Shown one piece after another: positions 41,905 through 50,167 of a stretch of 64,000 nucleotides of DNA. The stretch is taken from positions 1 through 64,000 of the forward strand of contig DATGGU010000035.1 in the NCBI GenBank assembly GCA_035308365.1. Direction: 5' to 3'. Position 1 is the stretch's first letter; the number at the start of each line of letters is the position of its first letter. A model generated the notes under the pieces. It was not told the origin of the DNA, searched no databases, and saw only the letters and a list, made by a program, of their open reading frames with translations. The translations under genes were made by a program, and so were the position numbers. The stretch comes from PALSA-505 sp035308365 (GTDB lineage Bacteria > Actinomycetota > Actinomycetes > Streptosporangiales > Streptosporangiaceae).

Positions 41905-42957
41905 GTGGACATCGATCTGACCGGGCACATCGCCGGTATCCCCGAGGAGCAGTTTGACCACCTCGATCCGAGCGTGGGGGTGCTGGGCTGCTACGCGAAG
42001 GTCAAACTGCGGGAAGCCGACGGGCGATGGCGGGTAACTTACGTTCGCGGCACCGACGCCGGGCTGCTGACGGCCGCGGTACCGCTGTACGCGAGCCGCA
42101 TGAGGGACTGGCCCGATCCCGCCTATGACCCAAGGACCTGGGCGTTGCCGCCCACGGTAAGCGAGGGCTGTACGGCCGCCAGGTGCCTGGTGGTGGGGAG
42201 TTTCGAGGAACGGTGCTCCGCCCTGCACGTCGGGCACTCCGCCCGGGAGCCCGGCCAGCTCCGCCGGATCCTGGCGGCCATGGCACAGGAGGCCGCCAGG
42301 CAGGACCGGTACCTGGCGTTCCCCTACTTCCCGGCCGCCGCGCGGGATGCCCTGTCCGCGGCCGCGTCCGGGCGCATCGTGTGGGCCCCGCTGGGCCCGG
42401 AGGCGATCATCCGTGACCTGTCGGATCCAGGCTGGGAGGCCAGCCTGTCCAAGCGGATCAGGTACAACCTGCGGCACGACAGGGAGCTCATCGAAGCCGC
42501 GGCGATCACCGGCGGGCATTGCTCCTGGGCCGAGATCGAGGACACCGCGAGCGAGCTGATCGCCAAGCACAACGTCAAGCATGGCCACGTCGATCATCCG
42601 GAATTCGTCCGTGCGCGGCAGCGGCTATGGGCCGGCTTCCCACAGGCCGAGCACTTCGTGTTCACGGTCAGATCGCCGGTGGTCAGCGGTGTGGAGATCG
42701 CCGTGGTCTGGCGTGACGAACTCGACCTGCGTGAGATGGGCCTGGCCGGCGAGGAAGGACCCGACCGGAGGGCCGCATATCTCGATCTCGCCTTTCACCA
42801 GCCGATCCGCTTCGCGCAGGCGCGCGGGCTGCGGCTGATCAGGTTCGGGATGGAGGCCGGGAAGGTGAAGGCCGGCCGCGGCGCGATCCTGCAGGACTTG
42901 TACGGGGGGGTAATGACGGCCGCTGATGCGAGGAGATTCGCCGATGAGCATTACTAG
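41905..42957 (+). CDS. FemAB/GNAT-like acyl or aminoacyl transferase
   Basis: A 350-residue protein from GTG 41905 with GGAGG at 41893-41897. It looks like two tandem GNAT-type folds. The second is clearest: SLSKRIRYNLRHDRELIEAA, then an acceptor helix (ASELIAKHNVKHGHVDHPEF) and a C-terminal strand RAAYLDLAFHQPIRFAQARG. This fits the FemAB/Acetyltransf_6 class, members of which transfer amino acids from aminoacyl-tRNA or acyl groups. Its last 14 bases overlap the start of the free-standing carrier protein, so a role in moving a carrier-bound group is plausible but unproven. Confidence 0.68.
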   Translation: MDIDLTGHIAGIPEEQFDHLDPSVGVLGCYAKVKLREADGRWRVTYVRGTDAGLLTAAVPLYASRMRDWPDPAYDPRTWALPPTVSEGCTAARCLVVGSFEERCSALHVGHSAREPGQLRRILAAMAQEAARQDRYLAFPYFPAAARDALSAAASGRIVWAPLGPEAIIRDLSDPGWEASLSKRIRYNLRHDRELIEAAAITGGHCSWAEIEDTASELIAKHNVKHGHVDHPEFVRARQRLWAGFPQAEHFVFTVRSPVVSGVEIAVVWRDELDLREMGLAGEEGPDRRAAYLDLAFHQPIRFAQARGLRLIRFGMEAGKVKAGRGAILQDLYGGVMTAADARRFADEHY

Positions 42958-43264
42958 CCCGCGGCCGGACGGCACCGGATCCCGCCCTGGCGCTCCAGTC
43001 TCGGCCCCGGGCCAGGCGGAAGCCGGGGCGACCCCTGGTGAGGTGGCAGCGCTCATCCAGGAGATCCTCGGCATCGACGAGATGGCCACGGACGAGAACT
43101 TCTTCGATGTGGGCGGGAGCTCCATGCTCGCGCTGACGCTGATGTCGAGGATCGAACAGCGCTGGGCGGTGACCCTGTCGCTGATCAGCGTGATCCAGAA
43201 CCCCACACCCGAACTGCTGGCCGGCCTGATCGAGACGACCCCGCCCAGCGAACCGGTGCCATGA
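42944..43264 (+). CDS. Free-standing peptidyl (acyl) carrier protein
   Basis: The start ATG 42944 has AGGAG eight bases upstream and lies inside the end of the transferase gene. The 106-residue product has a disordered first 30 residues, then a carrier domain: EVAALIQEILGIDEMATDEN and FFDVGGSSMLALTLMSRIEQ. Ser60 in GGSS is the expected phosphopantetheine attachment site. It overlaps the adenylation gene by 4 bp (ATGA at 43261-43264), so the two are made together, and the adenylation enzyme most likely loads this carrier. Confidence 0.92.
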   Translation: MSITSPRPDGTGSRPGAPVSAPGQAEAGATPGEVAALIQEILGIDEMATDENFFDVGGSSMLALTLMSRIEQRWAVTLSLISVIQNPTPELLAGLIETTPPSEPVP

Positions 43265-44715
43265 GGACCATCTGGGACGCGGTCCAGGCACAAGCGCAGC
43301 GCGCTCCGCTCGCCACGGCGGCCTGCGGCGAGCGCGGCTACACCTACCAGGAACTCACCGATCGTGCGGCCGGCGCTTCCAAGCTGATCCTGGCGCAGGC
43401 CGATCCGGGCGACATCGTCGCGCTCGACATCGCGACTCCCGCCGCCGGGGCCATCGCGATCCTGGCGGCGGCCAGAGCCCGCTGTCCGGTGCTTCCGCTC
43501 AGCCCGGAAGCCCCGCAGGCCCGCCGGCAGGACATGCTGGACGACGCCAGGCCGGCCGTGCTGCTCCGGGAGGCCGGCGACGACACGCTCACCGCCGAGC
43601 CGCTGGCGCCCGTGCGGCGTCCGGATGCCGCGGGCGAACGGCCGTATGACATGCGGGACGTCGCGTACATCATGTACACCTCCGGCTCGACCGGCCGGCC
43701 CAAGGGCGTGGTCGTACCGCACGACGCGCTGCTGAGCAAGCTCGAAGGTCTCGCCCGCGCGCCCGGGTTCGGCCCGGCGGACTCCTTTCTGGCGATGAGC
43801 ACGCTCAGCTTCGACATCTCGCTGGCCGAGCTGTTCCTGCCGCTGATCACCGGCGGGCGCTTCGTGGCGGCACCGCCCGCTACCCGGCTCGACCCGGCGG
43901 TCTTCGACCGGGTGGTGCGGGCGAGCCGCCCTGACGTCATCCAGGCCACGCCGAGCTTCTGGCGGCTCGCACTGGCCTGGGGCTGGCGGCCGGGCAGCGG
44001 CAGCCGGCTGTGGTCGGGCGGCGAGGTGCTCACGCCGGGCCTGGCCCGCAAACTGCTCGGCGGCTGTGCCGAGCTGTGGAACGTGTACGGGCCGACGGAG
44101 ACGACGCTGTGGGCGACGGCGGCGCGGATCACGGCCGCCGACTCGATCGGTCTGGGCGATCCGCTGCCCGGCAGTGGGCTGTGTCTCACCGACAGTGACG
44201 GCAAGCTGGTCAGCGAGCCCGGCCACCCGGCCGAGATCCTGCTCTACGGGGCCGGGGTCGCGCTCGGATACCTGAACCGGCCCGAGCTCACGGCGGAGCT
44301 GTTCAAGGTCTGCGGCACGTTCGACGGCCCGCGGCTGTGCTACCGCACCGGTGATCAGGCGCAGTACACCGCCGACGGAAGGCTGCAGTTCCTCGGCCGG
44401 ACCGATGGCCAGGTCAAGCTGCGCGGGCACCGCATCGAGCTGGCGGAACTCGAGGCGGTGGCGGAAGAGCACCCCGCGGTGCGGGAGGCGGTCGCCGTGC
44501 TGCGCGACGCCGGGGACCCGGCGCGGGCGCACATCGCGTTGTTCGTCGTGGCCGGCCCGGAGCTGACCGCCCGCCGGGTCCGCGACTGGATGTCGGAGCG
44601 GCTGCCCGCCGCGATGCGGCCCGGCCGGATATCGATCCGGCCGGCCCTGCCCCGGACGACATCGGGAAAGGCAGACCGGATCAGCCTGGCTGGCGGCCCG
44701 GCCGGAAAGGGATAA
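43261..44715 (+). CDS. Free-standing NRPS adenylation enzyme
   Basis: A 484-residue AMP-forming enzyme without condensation or carrier domains. Core motifs: A3 YTSGSTGRPKGV (139-150), A4 FDISLAE (184-190), A5 NVYGPTETTLWAT (274-286), A7 YRTGDQ (361-366), A8 KLRGHRIELAELE (386-398) and A10 RTTSGK (465-470). By alignment to GrsA from memory the binding pocket reads D185, I186, A189, Q228, W251, G253, V275, L283, W284, K470. Asp185 at the first position indicates an alpha-amino acid, and the set partly resembles glycine codes. It is overlapped by the carrier gene and followed after 6 bp by panD. Confidence 0.93.
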   Translation: MRTIWDAVQAQAQRAPLATAACGERGYTYQELTDRAAGASKLILAQADPGDIVALDIATPAAGAIAILAAARARCPVLPLSPEAPQARRQDMLDDARPAVLLREAGDDTLTAEPLAPVRRPDAAGERPYDMRDVAYIMYTSGSTGRPKGVVVPHDALLSKLEGLARAPGFGPADSFLAMSTLSFDISLAELFLPLITGGRFVAAPPATRLDPAVFDRVVRASRPDVIQATPSFWRLALAWGWRPGSGSRLWSGGEVLTPGLARKLLGGCAELWNVYGPTETTLWATAARITAADSIGLGDPLPGSGLCLTDSDGKLVSEPGHPAEILLYGAGVALGYLNRPELTAELFKVCGTFDGPRLCYRTGDQAQYTADGRLQFLGRTDGQVKLRGHRIELAELEAVAEEHPAVREAVAVLRDAGDPARAHIALFVVAGPELTARRVRDWMSERLPAAMRPGRISIRPALPRTTSGKADRISLAGGPAGKG

Positions 44716-44721
44716 CGCGCA

Positions 44722-45144
44722 ATGCTTCGCGAGATGCTCAAGTCCAAGATTCACCGCGCCACCGTGACGCAGTCAGATCTGAATTATGTGGGCTCGCTGA
44801 CCATCGCGGCCGATCTCATGGAAGCCGCGGGGCTGCTGCCGAACGAGAAGGTGGACCTGGTGAACCTGAGTAACGGGGCCCGGCTTTCCACCTACGTCAT
44901 CGAGGGCCCGGCCGGCTCGGGGGTCATCGGGGTCAACGGCGCCGCGGCCAGGCTGGCCCATACGGGTGACCTCGTGATCATCATCTCCTACGCCACCGTC
45001 AGCGATGATGAGGCAGCATGCCTGCGGCCCCGGATCGTATTCGTCGACAAGGACAACAGGATTACCGCACTTGGCGAGGATGCCGCCCGTTCCGTGCCGG
45101 GGACCGGCACTCAGCGGGGCGACCGGCTTGCGGTATCGGGCTGA
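44722..45144 (+). CDS. panD: Aspartate 1-decarboxylase (beta-alanine forming)
   Basis: A 140-residue protein with the complete PanD pattern. MLREMLKSKIHRATVTQSDL leads to YVGSLTIAADLMEAAGLL, in which Gly24-Ser25 is the self-cleavage site that makes the pyruvoyl cofactor. LSTYVIEGPAGSGVIGVNGA and TGDLVIIISYATV follow. The enzyme turns L-aspartate into beta-alanine, usually for pantothenate and CoA. Here panC and panB are absent, and the gene sits 6 bp after an adenylation enzyme and 26 bp before a condensation enzyme. It is therefore probably a cluster-dedicated copy that supplies beta-alanine as a building block. The C-terminal 15 residues are a non-conserved tail. Confidence 0.93.
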   Translation: MLREMLKSKIHRATVTQSDLNYVGSLTIAADLMEAAGLLPNEKVDLVNLSNGARLSTYVIEGPAGSGVIGVNGAAARLAHTGDLVIIISYATVSDDEAACLRPRIVFVDKDNRITALGEDAARSVPGTGTQRGDRLAVSG

Positions 45145-45169
45145 GCCGGGACGGCGGGGAATCGTGCAG

Positions 45170-46540
45170 GTGCGAAAGCCGCGGGCCGCCGAGGTGGAGC
45201 GCTGCCCGCTCTCTCCCAGCCAGGAATTCCTGTGTGACAAGGACGAGGGCGAATTCACCGGGTCGTTCGGCCACCGGCACATCCTGGTGAACGGGTGGCG
45301 GATCACCGGGAAGGTCGGCATCGATGCCCTCCAGGGCGCGCTCAACGACCTGGTGGCCAGGCACGAGATCCTGCGCACCCGGGTGGTGCGCGACGGTGAC
45401 CCGCGCCATCAGGAGATACACCCGCCATGCCCGGCGCCGCTGGTGATCCGTGATCTGCCCCCGGCCGTGGGCAAGTCCCGCGATCTTCAGGCCGAGGAAC
45501 TGCTCAACGAGGCCGAGGCAGGCACACTCAGCGTCCGCCAGCTGCCGTTGCTGCGCGCCGTCCTCGGCCGCTTCGACGACGGTGACTGGGCCCTCGTGCT
45601 CATCGTGCACCACACCGCCACCGACGCATGGTCGATGTCGGTGCTCGCGCGGGACCTGATGAGTCTGTACTCCCAGCGGTGCGGGAGCGATCCGCCCGGC
45701 CTTCCCGAGGTGCGCCAGTACCGTGAGTTCGCGCGGATCCAGCGGGCCAGGTCCGCCGACGATGCCACCGGGGCGTACTGGCGGGAGAAGCTGGACGGCG
45801 CCCGGATCTTCCGCCTGCCCGCGCAGCGGGAACCCGCGGACCACGAGGGCAGCTCGTACTCGGCCCGCGTCTTCACGATCGGCGCCGCGACAACCGCGGC
45901 CGCCATCGCCTTGGCCAAGGCCATGAACGGCTCGCTGTTCATGGTGCTGCTCGCCGCGTTCTACCGGCTGGCCAACGAGATTACCGGGACCACCGACCCG
46001 GTGGTGCCGACGTTTTCGCTCGGCCGGGATCCCCAGTTCTTCGACACCGTCGGCTTCTGCGTGAACTTCCTGCCGATCAGGACGAGCCTGCCGGCCGGCC
46101 CGGCAAGCTTCCGCGAGATCGTGACGCTGACCAAGGCCAGCTGTCTGGACGCCTACACCCATGAGGTGCCGTTCGTGCGCATCGTGTCGCAGGCGCCGGG
46201 GCTCATGGCGGGGATGTCCAAGAGCCTTGCGCTCGTGCTCTTCGAAGTCGTACAGACCCCGGCGGACACGCGGACCGGGCAGGCCGGGAACATCGCGTAC
46301 GCGGAAATCGTCAGGCGGCATCCACTCGCCGGCGGCCGCGACCTTCCCGGCGGGATGTTGTGGGCGTTCGAGGTCACCGGGCGGGGTGAGACAGAGGCCA
46401 ACGCGATCTACGATCAGAACCAGTTCGGCGAGCCGTTCATGGACCGCCTGATCGCGCGGTACCAGCAGATACTCACCGAGTCGCTGGCCGAACCCGACCA
46501 GCGCCGTGAGCTCCGCTCCGGCGTGGGGGGAACCGGATGA
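45170..46540 (+). CDS. Free-standing NRPS condensation enzyme
   Basis: A 456-residue condensation-domain protein. GTG 45170 is preferred, with GGGGA nine bases upstream. GTG 45164 is close. Motif C1 reads CPLSPSQEFLC, then VARHEILRTRVVRDG (C2), and the catalytic C3 motif HHTATDAWS at 147-155 has the second His (148) and Asp152 intact. NFLPIRTSLP is the C5 region. It forms an amide or ester between a carrier-bound acyl group and an amine or alcohol. As a stand-alone enzyme it probably joins the product of the carrier at 42944 to another part of the metabolite, as SgcC5-type enzymes do in enediynes. It overlaps the next gene in an ATGA. Confidence 0.9.
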   Translation: MRKPRAAEVERCPLSPSQEFLCDKDEGEFTGSFGHRHILVNGWRITGKVGIDALQGALNDLVARHEILRTRVVRDGDPRHQEIHPPCPAPLVIRDLPPAVGKSRDLQAEELLNEAEAGTLSVRQLPLLRAVLGRFDDGDWALVLIVHHTATDAWSMSVLARDLMSLYSQRCGSDPPGLPEVRQYREFARIQRARSADDATGAYWREKLDGARIFRLPAQREPADHEGSSYSARVFTIGAATTAAAIALAKAMNGSLFMVLLAAFYRLANEITGTTDPVVPTFSLGRDPQFFDTVGFCVNFLPIRTSLPAGPASFREIVTLTKASCLDAYTHEVPFVRIVSQAPGLMAGMSKSLALVLFEVVQTPADTRTGQAGNIAYAEIVRRHPLAGGRDLPGGMLWAFEVTGRGETEANAIYDQNQFGEPFMDRLIARYQQILTESLAEPDQRRELRSGVGGTG

Positions 46541-47310
46541 CGGCCGTGACGGGCAGGCACGCGGTGGTGAACGGCCTGCCGCTGTACTACGAGATCCACG
46601 GGCAGGGCCGGCCGCTGGTGTTGCTGCCCGGCGGGGTCCTCACCATCGGCTTGACCTTCGGGCCGATCATCGGCCCGCTGGCCACGGACCACCTGGTGAT
46701 CGGTGTCGAGCCGCAGGGCCACGGGCACACACCCGACATCGGCCGGCCGATGTCGGTGGCTCAGTTCGCCGACGACGTCGCCGCCTTGCTTCGCCATCTC
46801 GGGATCGGCCGGGCCGACGTCGCCGGCTTCAGCCTCGGCGGGATGATCGCCCTGGATCTGGCCATCCGCCACCCGGCGATGGTCGGCAACCTCGTCCTGA
46901 TCTCGGCGCCCTACCGTGGGGACGGCTTCCACCCGGAGACGCGGCCCGAGCAGGTGGCCTCCTCCGGCTCGGTGCGGCTGCCCACCGAGGCGGAGCGAGA
47001 GGTGTGGGAGGCCGAATACCGGCGGGTGGCGCCCGACCCCGGTCACTGGCTGGCGCTTCAGGACCGGGTGGGAGCGCTGGTGGGCGCCTTCGACGGCTGG
47101 CCGGCCGGCGACATGCGCTCGCTCGCGGCCCGCACGCTCATCCTGGCCGGCGACACCGACTTCGTGCGCCTCGAGCACGCCATCGAGATGTTCCAGCTCA
47201 TCCCCGCCGCGCAACTGGCGGTGCTGCCGGACTGCAGGCACATGGACATGACCCGGCGCCCCGATCAGGTCCTCGCGATCGTCGGCCCGTTCCTCGCCGC
47301 CGCTGGGTGA
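46537..47310 (+). CDS. Alpha/beta-fold hydrolase
   Basis: A 257-residue protein that starts in the ATGA overlap with the condensation gene. The fold is clear: oxyanion strand LVLLPGGVLTIG, nucleophile elbow GFSLGGMIALDLA (Ser99), acid strand LILAGDTDFVRLEHA, and catalytic His in CRHMDMTRRPDQV. This makes a full Ser-Asp-His triad. It may act as an editing thioesterase for the discrete carrier protein or as a tailoring hydrolase, but nothing in the sequence fixes the substrate. It is the last gene of the operon and converges on the FAD oxidase with a 6-bp gap. Confidence 0.85.
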   Translation: MTAVTGRHAVVNGLPLYYEIHGQGRPLVLLPGGVLTIGLTFGPIIGPLATDHLVIGVEPQGHGHTPDIGRPMSVAQFADDVAALLRHLGIGRADVAGFSLGGMIALDLAIRHPAMVGNLVLISAPYRGDGFHPETRPEQVASSGSVRLPTEAEREVWEAEYRRVAPDPGHWLALQDRVGALVGAFDGWPAGDMRSLAARTLILAGDTDFVRLEHAIEMFQLIPAAQLAVLPDCRHMDMTRRPDQVLAIVGPFLAAAG

Positions 47311-47316
47311 TATCCG

Positions 47317-48699
47317 TCAGGACAGTTCCGTCGCCCCGGGCGCGATGTCGCCGCGGAACCGGCCCGCCGGATCGATCCGCGCCCGTACCCGGTCGATCGC
47401 GCGCACCTGCTGCTGGCTCAGGTGTCCCTGCGGCTGCCCCACGGTGCCGACGAAGTTGGGCGCGGTCCGCCCCACGTCCCAGGGGCCGAGCGCATCCCTG
47501 ACCGCCGCGCAGCGCTGCGTGATCGCTTCCGGGGTCACCTCCCCGAACGGCACGCCGCTGCCCACGTAGGCGAAGTGTGCGTCCAGGTGGCCGAGCACGC
47601 CGGCGTTCTCGGCCGCCACCGACAGCGCGCCGCCAAGCTGCCGCAGCTCGGCGCTGATCAGCACCGATCCCGATGCCGGGCCGGTCATGCGGAGGAATTC
47701 GGCGGCGCCCGCCCCGGCCAGCTCGCCGAGCAGCATGTGGTCGGAGAATATGGGGAACGGATCGGCCGGGTCCATGTGCGCGTGGGCCACCGCGGGCGGC
47801 GCGGCAAGCTGCCAGGTGTCGAGGATCGGCGCGGCCACGGCCCGCAGCGGTTCGAGCAGGCCGGCGGCGCAGCGCTCGGCTCCGGCCGGGACACCCGCCG
47901 GGCTGAGCACGGCGCCGTCGACGCACACCACCGGGCCCGCTGACAGCGCCGCGGGCACCTCGGGCACCGCGGGCAGGTTCAGCACACGCAGTGTCGTCGT
48001 CGCCTCCCGCGGGGCGCCGGCGCTCCAGGCCAGCCACGTGGCCATCAGCGGCTCCGCGTGGGTGGCCGGCCAGTACGCCGCCCCGGTCACGACGCTCTCG
48101 GCCGGGAAGAGCTCCAGCTCAACCGCGGTGACGATGCCGAACCCCCCGCCGCCGCCCCGGATCGCCCACAGCAGCTCCGGGTCGGCCGAGGCATCCGCGC
48201 GGTGCAGGTCGCCATCCGCGCTGATCAGCTCGACCGCGCGGACGCTGTTGGCGGCCAGGCCGAGCCGCCGGCCGTAGAAGCTCACGCCGCCGCGCAGCAG
48301 GTAGCCGGCCACGCCCACGGTCGGCGACGAGCCGTGCGGCGCGGCGAGCCCGTGCGCCGCCGCGGCCTCGATCACCGCGCCCCAGCGGGTGCCCGCCGGG
48401 ATGCGGGCAAGCCGCCGCTGCGCGTCGATCTCGACCGGGCCCGCCAGGCCGGCCCGGATCAGCAGCGCCCCGTCCATGGGCCGCCCCGCGGCCGCGCCGT
48501 GGCCGGTGACGTGCACGCGGACCGGCAGATCCTCGGCGGCGGCATAGCGCAGCGCAGCGCGGACCTGATCGATGGTCTCCGCGGTCACCGCGGCCGCCGG
48601 GGTCGCGGGCGCCGCCAGATTGAACACCCGGGTGGCGGCCTCGTAGGCTTCGTCTCCGGGCCGGGCGATGGTGGCCCCCTGGCGGCCGACGGCGGTCAT
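47317..48699 (-). CDS. BBE-type FAD-linked oxidase
   Basis: A 460-residue flavoprotein of the PCMH/FAD_binding_4 type. The FAD domain shows DQVRAALRYAAAEDLPVRVH, then GHGAAAG, where His could hold FAD covalently. Further on come PHGSSPTVGVAGYLLRGGVS and LWAIRGGGGGFGIVTAVELE. In bicovalent members a Cys stands in the GxCPxVG position. Here it is Ser (GSSPTVG), so at most one covalent bond is expected. The usual C-terminal BBE segment is weak, though DPAGRFRGDIAPGATEL is close to it. It likely oxidises a biosynthetic intermediate with O2. It starts in an ATGA overlap with the upstream oxygenase gene. Confidence 0.87.
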   Translation of the reverse strand: MTAVGRQGATIARPGDEAYEAATRVFNLAAPATPAAAVTAETIDQVRAALRYAAAEDLPVRVHVTGHGAAAGRPMDGALLIRAGLAGPVEIDAQRRLARIPAGTRWGAVIEAAAAHGLAAPHGSSPTVGVAGYLLRGGVSFYGRRLGLAANSVRAVELISADGDLHRADASADPELLWAIRGGGGGFGIVTAVELELFPAESVVTGAAYWPATHAEPLMATWLAWSAGAPREATTTLRVLNLPAVPEVPAALSAGPVVCVDGAVLSPAGVPAGAERCAAGLLEPLRAVAAPILDTWQLAAPPAVAHAHMDPADPFPIFSDHMLLGELAGAGAAEFLRMTGPASGSVLISAELRQLGGALSVAAENAGVLGHLDAHFAYVGSGVPFGEVTPEAITQRCAAVRDALGPWDVGRTAPNFVGTVGQPQGHLSQQQVRAIDRVRARIDPAGRFRGDIAPGATELS

Positions 48700-49955
48700 G
48701 AGCCCAGTCCGCTGGTCACGGCCGGCCCGAGTCTGGCCCGGGCCAGCTCACGCAGCGCGATCGTGGGCAGCAACACCGAGATCCCGGTGTGACTGTGCAG
48801 CGTCGAAAGGTCGCGCCACACCCGCTCGAGCCGTTCGCCGTCTTTGACGGAACTGGATCCCGCGGTCGGGAACAGGCAACCCTCGACCGCGTTCCAGCAC
48901 AGCTTGATCACGTGCCGGCAGATGGCCGCGATTCGCAGGTCGCACTCCCTGGTGAAGGCGGGAGGCCCGAGGGCGCACGTGGCGCGCCACTGCTGCACCG
49001 CGTTGAGCAGTGCGGCCTCGGCGGTGCCGATCATGGCCAGCGCCTCCCCGAACCAGAACTGGTAGTCGGGGTTCTCGTCGCGGCCGGTGATCGGCGGCCG
49101 CACCGTGCTGCGCCGCCGCAGCAGGTCCTCATACACGTCAAGCGCTCCTTGGGCCATGCCCACGGCCAGGGCGGCTATCTCCATGGTCATATAGCTGAGC
49201 GGCCCGCCGCCGTACTCGGGATTGCCGTGCAGCGCGGCGCCGGGCGTACCGGCAGAGATGTCGATCTCGCTGATGTGCACCCCCGGCAAGGCCATATGGT
49301 CCGGGACGACGGCGCCGGTGACGGTGATGCTGTGCGATCCGCTGCCCCTGAGCCCCAGCTGGCTGCCCCAGTCGTCCAGCCGCCGCCATTGCGCTCTCGG
49401 CATGACGAACAGCAACGGAGTGGGCGGCCCATCACCCTCGAAGATCAGGGTGTGGCCCATGAAGTGGGTCGCATAAGGCGCACCCGAGCAATACGGCCAG
49501 GTCCCGTTGATCAGCCACTGACCGCCGCCGGTGCGGGTTGCCGTGCCCGCCGGGACGATGGTCGCCGGGCAGATGAAATCGCCACCGCTGAACATCTCCG
49601 CCTGGGCGCGCTCGCCGAACAGGGTCGCCGCGGCGAGGGCGTGCGTCGCGCCCAGGCTGTACATCCAGCCGGTCGACGGGCAGCCCCTGGCGAGGGTCAT
49701 CGTGATCCGCAGGAACGTATCGATGCCGAACTCGTAGCCGCCGTAACGCCGGGGGACCAGGAGCCGGTAGAAGCCATTCTCCGCCAGTTCGGCGTGGGTG
49801 TCGCCGGCGTAGTAGGTGCGCCTTTCCGTCTCGGCCTGGCGGCCGATCAGGCCGGCCGCCATAGCCTGTGCCTTGGCGAGCGCATCCGCCGGGGTCAGAT
49901 CCGGAACCGGCGGTGCAGGGTAACCGCGCCGCGGGCGGCCGGCCGTCAGCGTCAT
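48696..49955 (-). CDS. Acyl-CoA-dehydrogenase-fold flavin-dependent oxygenase (copy B)
   Basis: The start ATG 49955-49953 has AGGAGG upstream in the usual spacing. The 419-residue protein has the same architecture as copy A (39975-41240): NGFYRLLVPRRYGGYEFGID, TRTGGGQWLINGTWPYCSGA, a substrate-pocket LGLRGSGSHSITV and a C-terminal helical bundle with STLHSHTGISVLLP. The pattern suits group D flavin monooxygenases or N-oxygenases supplied with reduced flavin by a reductase. No reductase gene is in this window. Its stop overlaps the start of the FAD oxidase at 48699, so the two flavoenzymes are coupled and probably act in sequence. Confidence 0.84.
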   Translation of the reverse strand: MTLTAGRPRRGYPAPPVPDLTPADALAKAQAMAAGLIGRQAETERRTYYAGDTHAELAENGFYRLLVPRRYGGYEFGIDTFLRITMTLARGCPSTGWMYSLGATHALAAATLFGERAQAEMFSGGDFICPATIVPAGTATRTGGGQWLINGTWPYCSGAPYATHFMGHTLIFEGDGPPTPLLFVMPRAQWRRLDDWGSQLGLRGSGSHSITVTGAVVPDHMALPGVHISEIDISAGTPGAALHGNPEYGGGPLSYMTMEIAALAVGMAQGALDVYEDLLRRRSTVRPPITGRDENPDYQFWFGEALAMIGTAEAALLNAVQQWRATCALGPPAFTRECDLRIAAICRHVIKLCWNAVEGCLFPTAGSSSVKDGERLERVWRDLSTLHSHTGISVLLPTIALRELARARLGPAVTSGLGS

Positions 49956-50167
49956 GACGGCTCCTCCTTTGTCCCTGGAGGCCACTCCAGGCGTAATATG
50001 CACCGACCTGCCGCCTGTCTGCCTAAACTTTCACAGCCGCCGCCATCAGGTCCATCTTCTAAATTGCCCAGCTACATTCGGGCAAGACGGCAAGCGCGAA
50101 GATGCGGTAACTCTTTCAGCCGCCGATTATGGTAACCGGATTTCCCTGGCGGCTGGCTGGAGGACGC

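Noticed and set aside
42625..44754. A 709-codon open frame on the - strand across the carrier and adenylation genes
   Set aside because: Its translation is Arg/Gly/Pro-rich without motifs, while the + strand encodes intact adenylation motifs and ATGA-coupled genes.
48696..49955. Reading oxygenase copies A and B as ordinary fatty acyl-CoA dehydrogenases
   Set aside because: Their cluster context, coupling to an FAD oxidase and C-terminal pattern fit flavin-dependent oxygenases better; kept as an alternative only.
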